NCBI GenBank assembly: GCA_025936205.1
Contig: JAICTU010000136.1
Coordinates: 1-18,899 of the forward strand
Direction: 5' to 3'
Source: Polyangiaceae bacterium
GTDB lineage: Bacteria > Myxococcota > Polyangia > Polyangiales > Polyangiaceae
DNA length: 18,899 bases
The notes beneath the pieces were generated by a model. The model ran no database searches. It was not told the origin of the DNA and worked only from the letters and a program-made list of their open reading frames with translations. Position 1 is the stretch's first letter. Each line of letters opens with the position of its first letter. Positions 14,554 to 18,899 of the stretch are shown one piece after another. The position numbers were made by a program, and so were the translations under genes.

Positions 14554-14961
14554 TCAGGACACGGTCGGGAGGCGTGGAGTCTCGCGCGCGACCCACTTCG
14601 ATGCGAGTCGGAGCGCCAGCAGATTGACCGTGGAGGGAACCACCACGCACAAGCAGCCGGGAGCGGCGGTTTCGCTCATCGTCAGGTTCGGGGCAAAGCC
14701 GGGCTGCGAGGCGCCTCTCAGAAAAACGCCTCTCAGAAATAGCGAGTACTCGGCGAACTCGACGAGCGCGTATTCGGGGGCGCCATTTTCGGACAGCACC
14801 TCCCACAGCCGAACGATGCGTGCCCCCGATTCGGCGAGGGTGTGAGCGTCGAACAGCGCTGGCAGATCGCGCGCCACGGTCTCGCCGTTCGCGTCGACGA
14901 TGAAGCTGCCGTAGACCCCCTCGATGTCTCGGAGCGATTGCAGGCTGCGTTCGCTGAACAT
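14554..14961 (-). CDS. Roadblock/LC7-like protein
   Basis: A 135-residue small soluble protein with a Roadblock/LC7-type pattern. After a first helix (SERSLQSLRDIEGVYG) come a strand and turn, SFIVDANGETVARDLPALFD, the usual 'own data, own name' hairpin of the fold. Next are a central helix (ESGARIVRLWEVLSENG) and further strands with YALVEFAEYSLFLRG, and CLCVVVPSTVNLLALRLASKWV closes the fold. Such proteins act as regulators or dimer partners of small Ras-like GTPases (MglB is the best-known myxobacterial one), but no GTPase gene is in the window. ATG 14961 lies 17 bp after the stop of the DUF4388 gene, with AGGG upstream. A 15-bp tandem duplication occurs inside (14712-14741). Confidence 0.7.
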   Translation of the reverse strand: MFSERSLQSLRDIEGVYGSFIVDANGETVARDLPALFDAHTLAESGARIVRLWEVLSENGAPEYALVEFAEYSLFLRGVFLRGASQPGFAPNLTMSETAAPGCLCVVVPSTVNLLALRLASKWVARETPRLPTVS

Positions 14962-14978
14962 GTGCGAGCCCTGTACCG

Positions 14979-15788
14979 TCAGTGCGCTTCGGGCGCGATC
15001 CAGCAACCGTAGATGTGTCCGTCCGCGCGCGGATGGATGGCCAACTCCGAATCCGCGTAGCGCACACGCATCGCGCGCATTTCCCCGGAGCCCATCGATT
15101 GCCCGATGACCTCGCTCAGGCGCGCCACGTAGGCCACGCGCGTGGCGAGTGCATCCGCCGAGTCTCCGCGCCCGTCCACGAGATCGCCGAGCGGACTCAC
15201 CAGCGCGCTCGCCAGGGCTCGCCCCTCCGGCAGCTTGGACGAGCGGCGCGGTGCCGGGGCTGCCGCAATGCCCGGAGTGGCGGCCGCACGCAGATCGCGC
15301 GCGGAGGACGGGGAGCGCTCCGTGAGCTCCGGGCTGCGTTCGCGCGCCTCGGTCCGGCGCCGCACACCGGTGGCCGCCATCGCGCGCGAGGAGCTCGACA
15401 GGCCCGTGATCCCGAGCGCCTGCGCGAGCAGCGCGTCGAGCGGAGAGAGGACCGTCGCGGTGCTGGCGGGCGGACGTTCGGAGCGAATGAACTCCCCTTC
15501 AGGCCAGGCCAGGATCTCGAGGGCGGCCGCATCGCCGCGCAAGTCGCGCGTCTCGGCGTGAAAGAGTTGACCCGCTACGAAGTGCAGCATCCCCGAGCGC
15601 TCGCCGGACACCACCAGGAACACTCCGCTGGCGTCCGTCATGATTTGCAGCCGGACCAGGTCCGTCAGGCTCATGCCCGTCAGGTGGGCCGTAAAACCAG
15701 GAGGCGGCCGCAACGATGGGAGCCCAGCAGGAGCTTCCTGCGCCAGCGAATGACGGCCTTCCAGCGCGAGCGAGTTTGATTCTTTCAC
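14979..15788 (-). CDS. DUF4388 (PATAN-like) protein with C-terminal Roadblock-like region
   Basis: About 269 residues. The N-terminal part (about 30-110) is a DUF4388/PATAN-type domain: FTAHLTGMSLTDLVRLQIMTDASGVFLVVSGERSGMLHFVAGQLFHAETRDLRGDAALEILAWPEGEF with minor omissions. A low-complexity Ser/Arg/Ala linker (about 130-190) follows. The C-terminal 75 residues (ALVSPLGDLVDGRG, then a long helix, then MRVRYADSELAIHPRADGHIYGC) look Roadblock-like by strand and helix order. DUF4388 proteins are common in myxobacteria and are linked to signalling and GTPase control. GTG 15788 is chosen because GAGGTG lies six bases upstream; GTG 15797 adds three residues. It is the first gene of a two-gene unit with the Roadblock gene. 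Confidence 0.8.
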   Translation of the reverse strand: MKESNSLALEGRHSLAQEAPAGLPSLRPPPGFTAHLTGMSLTDLVRLQIMTDASGVFLVVSGERSGMLHFVAGQLFHAETRDLRGDAAALEILAWPEGEFIRSERPPASTATVLSPLDALLAQALGITGLSSSSRAMAATGVRRRTEARERSPELTERSPSSARDLRAAATPGIAAAPAPRRSSKLPEGRALASALVSPLGDLVDGRGDSADALATRVAYVARLSEVIGQSMGSGEMRAMRVRYADSELAIHPRADGHIYGCWIAPEAH

Positions 15789-15848
15789 TTGATTCACCTC
15801 ACTTCGTCCTGCGTTCGCTGCCTCGTTCGGGAGCCAGTGCAGCTCGGG

Positions 15849-15868
15849 ATGTCTAATATATTGGACAT
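15849..15868. promoter_or_regulatory. AT-rich 20-bp near-perfect palindrome (probable operator)
   Basis: ATGTCTAATATATTGGACAT pairs at nine of ten positions about its centre, and the tenth is a T against a G. An AT-rich core is rare in this GC-rich DNA. It is 61 bp upstream of the DUF4388 start and overlaps the -35-like TTGGAC of a plus-strand promoter. This is the look of a dimeric repressor site. The protein that binds it is unknown. Confidence 0.55.
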
Positions 15869-15888
15869 GCTGGATGGTATCCTATACC
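15861..15888 (+). promoter_or_regulatory. Predicted sigma70-like promoter
   Basis: TTGGAC (15861-15866) and TATACC (15883-15888) are separated by 16 bases on the plus strand, near the sigma70 consensus. The -35 lies in the 20-bp palindrome. The -10 lies in a second inverted repeat, GGTAT-CCT-ATACC (15876-15888). It would transcribe into the gap and on to the gene at 16359, leaving a leader of about 460 bases. Confidence 0.4.
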
Positions 15889-16358
15889 CCTCGCACTCGA
15901 AATGACCCGTTCGTCGGGCGCCGCCGCCCATCCCGCATGCTGCCCACGCTTACGTCCACGCACCGACCGCTCCTAAGAGCACGTTGCAATTCACTCAGCA
16001 AATCACTCATCGAGATCCGAGGCGCCGCTCGAGCGAGGGCCCCGAGTTCACGTTCATTGCACTTCACCAAGGTGCATGACACTCGCTGCGTGCGTACGCT
16101 CGCCGTGCGCCAGTTTCTCGGAGGTTTCGTCAGACGCGCGCCGGATACGGCAGCCATGTGTCCACGTCGTGACATCAGCGACGGAAATGCGCTTTGCGCT
16201 GACGTGTTGCCGTGTGGTGAGTCGCGAGCTAGCAAGCTTTGCTCTCGAAGTTAAGCAATTGTCGCGCGCGAGCGTGATCGTCAGCCCAGAATTTTTCGAC
16301 TTGACGAAGCGATCGTCGCAGAGCCACCCTCGATGCGCGGGGGGCCCCACGAGATCTG

Positions 16359-18068
<1,710 letters not shown>

Positions 18069-18072
18069 GGCG

Positions 18073-18117
18073 ATGACTCAGAGCTGGATGACTCAGAGCT
18101 TTATGACTCAGACTCAT
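18073..18117 (+). repeat. Three tandem 15-bp units, each beginning with ATG
   Basis: ATGACTCAGAGCTGG (18073), ATGACTCAGAGCTTT (18088) and ATGACTCAGACTCAT (18103) encode MTQSW-MTQSF-MTQTH. The first nine bases of all three units are identical. GAGG at 18067-18070 is too close to the first ATG and too far from the third. Unit loss or gain would keep frame but move the start. Confidence 0.85.
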
Positions 18118-18899
18118 GCGCCCCTGAACCAGCCCCCGGCGAGCGCTCCCACGAGCTATTTTCGTGCGGCGCTCGCCAATCAGTACAACGTCATCCTGCT
18201 GGCGGGCTCGGCGACATTTTCGGCAGCGCTGGCCTCCTGGGCACCGCTGATCTCGGGGCTCGTCGGGGAGGCGATCTGGCTCGTCGCCGGGCCTCGGCTC
18301 GACTCTTTTCGGCGCCACACGGACGCGCAACGAGAAGCGGAGCAGGCGGCGCGCACGCCGCCGCCCCCATCGGCCTTGGCGCTGGTGCCGCCGGAATACG
18401 CGGAGCGCGCGGAGGCGGTGCAGCGCTCGCTGAAGCGGGTGGAAGAGCTGTGCGCGTCCCGCACGGATCTCGCCGCAGCCGAACGTGCCGAGATCGTGCG
18501 CCGGCTCGCGGCCTTGCTGCCCGGGTTTGTGGACGTGTGCAACACGCATCAGCGGCTGCGTCGCGCGGCTCTGCAAGTTCCGCTCGCTGACTTGCAGACG
18601 GAAGTGGCGAGCCTGCATCAGGCGCTGGCGAGCGAGACGGACCTCGGGGTGCGTGCCAGCCTGCGCCGCGGGCTGACCGTGGCCGAGCGGCGCATCCGGC
18701 AGCTCGAAGGCAACGAAGCGGCCTCGCGTGCGATCGAGCTCGGGCTACAGAACTTTCAGCAGTCGCTCGCGCTGCTCTCCGAAGCGGCGGCGGGCCTGTC
18801 CACCGCCGTCGAGCTCGGCGCGGAGATCGACAGCGCGGCGTCTCAGCTCAACCGGCAGGCGGCGGTCGAGGCCGAGCGGGAGCTGCTGGCGACGCGGTC
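18073..18899 (+). CDS. Membrane-anchored coiled-coil protein, 3' end outside window
   Basis: The first 275 residues of an unrecognised protein. The frame is open from ATG 18073 to the window edge with strong G/C third positions. After a Gln/Thr/Pro-rich start comes one long hydrophobic stretch (about 38-73: YNVILLAGSATFSAALASW, then APLISGLVGEAIWLVAG). It could be two closely spaced membrane helices. From about residue 75 on, the sequence is almost all helix-forming with heptad-like spacing (AERAEAVQRSLKRVEELC, DLQTEVASLHQAL, VAERRIRQLEGNEAASRAIEL), indicating a coiled coil. The start has three tandem 15-bp copies of ATGACTCAG..., so three in-frame ATGs (18073, 18088, 18103) compete. It follows the PBP-OmpA stop by four bases, so the two form an operon. 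Function unknown. Confidence 0.7.
   Translation, partial: MTQSWMTQSFMTQTHAPLNQPPASAPTSYFRAALANQYNVILLAGSATFSAALASWAPLISGLVGEAIWLVAGPRLDSFRRHTDAQREAEQAARTPPPPSALALVPPEYAERAEAVQRSLKRVEELCASRTDLAAAERAEIVRRLAALLPGFVDVCNTHQRLRRAALQVPLADLQTEVASLHQALASETDLGVRASLRRGLTVAERRIRQLEGNEAASRAIELGLQNFQQSLALLSEAAAGLSTAVELGAEIDSAASQLNRQAAVEAERELLATR

Larger units (their letters stand above)
15789..16358. other. 570-bp region without a convincing gene
   Basis: This gap lies between divergent genes and has lower G/C and poor codon bias in every frame. Open frames of 117 and 126 codons exist at 15882-16235 (minus) and 15874-16254 (plus), but they show no domain, no coding bias and no ribosome binding site. The left part carries the palindrome and promoter-like motifs at 15849-15888. 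No tRNA, and no hairpin followed by a T-run, was seen. The length leaves room for an untranslated RNA or a long leader of the gene at 16359. Confidence 0.6.

Noticed and set aside
15874..16254. Open frames of 126 (plus) and 117 (minus) codons in the 570-bp gap
   Set aside because: No ribosome binding site, no third-position G/C bias and no recognisable domain, so chance open frames are more likely.

Overview
This is a GC-rich chromosomal stretch with strong G/C preference at third codon positions. Its gene content suggests a myxobacterium (Myxococcota, probably the Polyangia side). The evidence is a DUF4388 protein paired with a Roadblock/LC7 protein, a large lipoprotein protease carrying cysteine-rich Stig1-like repeats, a periplasmic-binding/OmpA fusion, and loosely packed genes in mixed orientation. 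The taxonomic call is inference from gene content and base usage; there is no rRNA or other marker gene here. I see no tRNA, rRNA, CRISPR array, insertion sequence or phage gene.

Left part (1-5058). The window opens with the possible 3' end of a gene and about 460 bp without a convincing gene. Next comes an AraC-family regulator (minus strand), divergent from a small YciI-like protein. A CorC/HlyC-type membrane protein with CBS domains (minus) is divergent from an AmtB-type ammonium transporter that ends at a strong intrinsic terminator.

Middle (5138-12036). A tight three-gene operon encodes LemA and two TPM-domain membrane proteins. It converges on a group II PLP-dependent decarboxylase (minus), which is divergent from rlmN. 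rlmN converges on a minus-strand pair, guanine deaminase (guaD) followed by a Lon-N-domain protein. guaD is divergent from a Tex30/KANL3-like alpha/beta hydrolase, which converges with one base to spare on the next gene.

Right part (12037-18899). This holds a 772-residue metzincin-type lipoprotein protease with six cysteine-rich repeats, then a minus-strand DUF4388 and Roadblock pair. A 570-bp non-coding region follows with an AT-rich palindrome overlapping a sigma70-like promoter. Last come a periplasmic-binding-protein/OmpA fusion and, 4 bp downstream, the start of a membrane-anchored coiled-coil protein that runs off the window.

The most unusual signal is a family of short repeat units with the core GAATGTGRAACAGG. 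Four copies form two inverted pairs, and each pair fills the gap between two convergent genes (7139/7317 and 9973/10093). The arrangement resembles REP/BIME elements, and the second pair supplies the last codons and the stop of rlmN. Also worth a look are the PBP-OmpA/coiled-coil operon with its triple in-frame ATG repeat, and the palindrome upstream of the DUF4388 operon.
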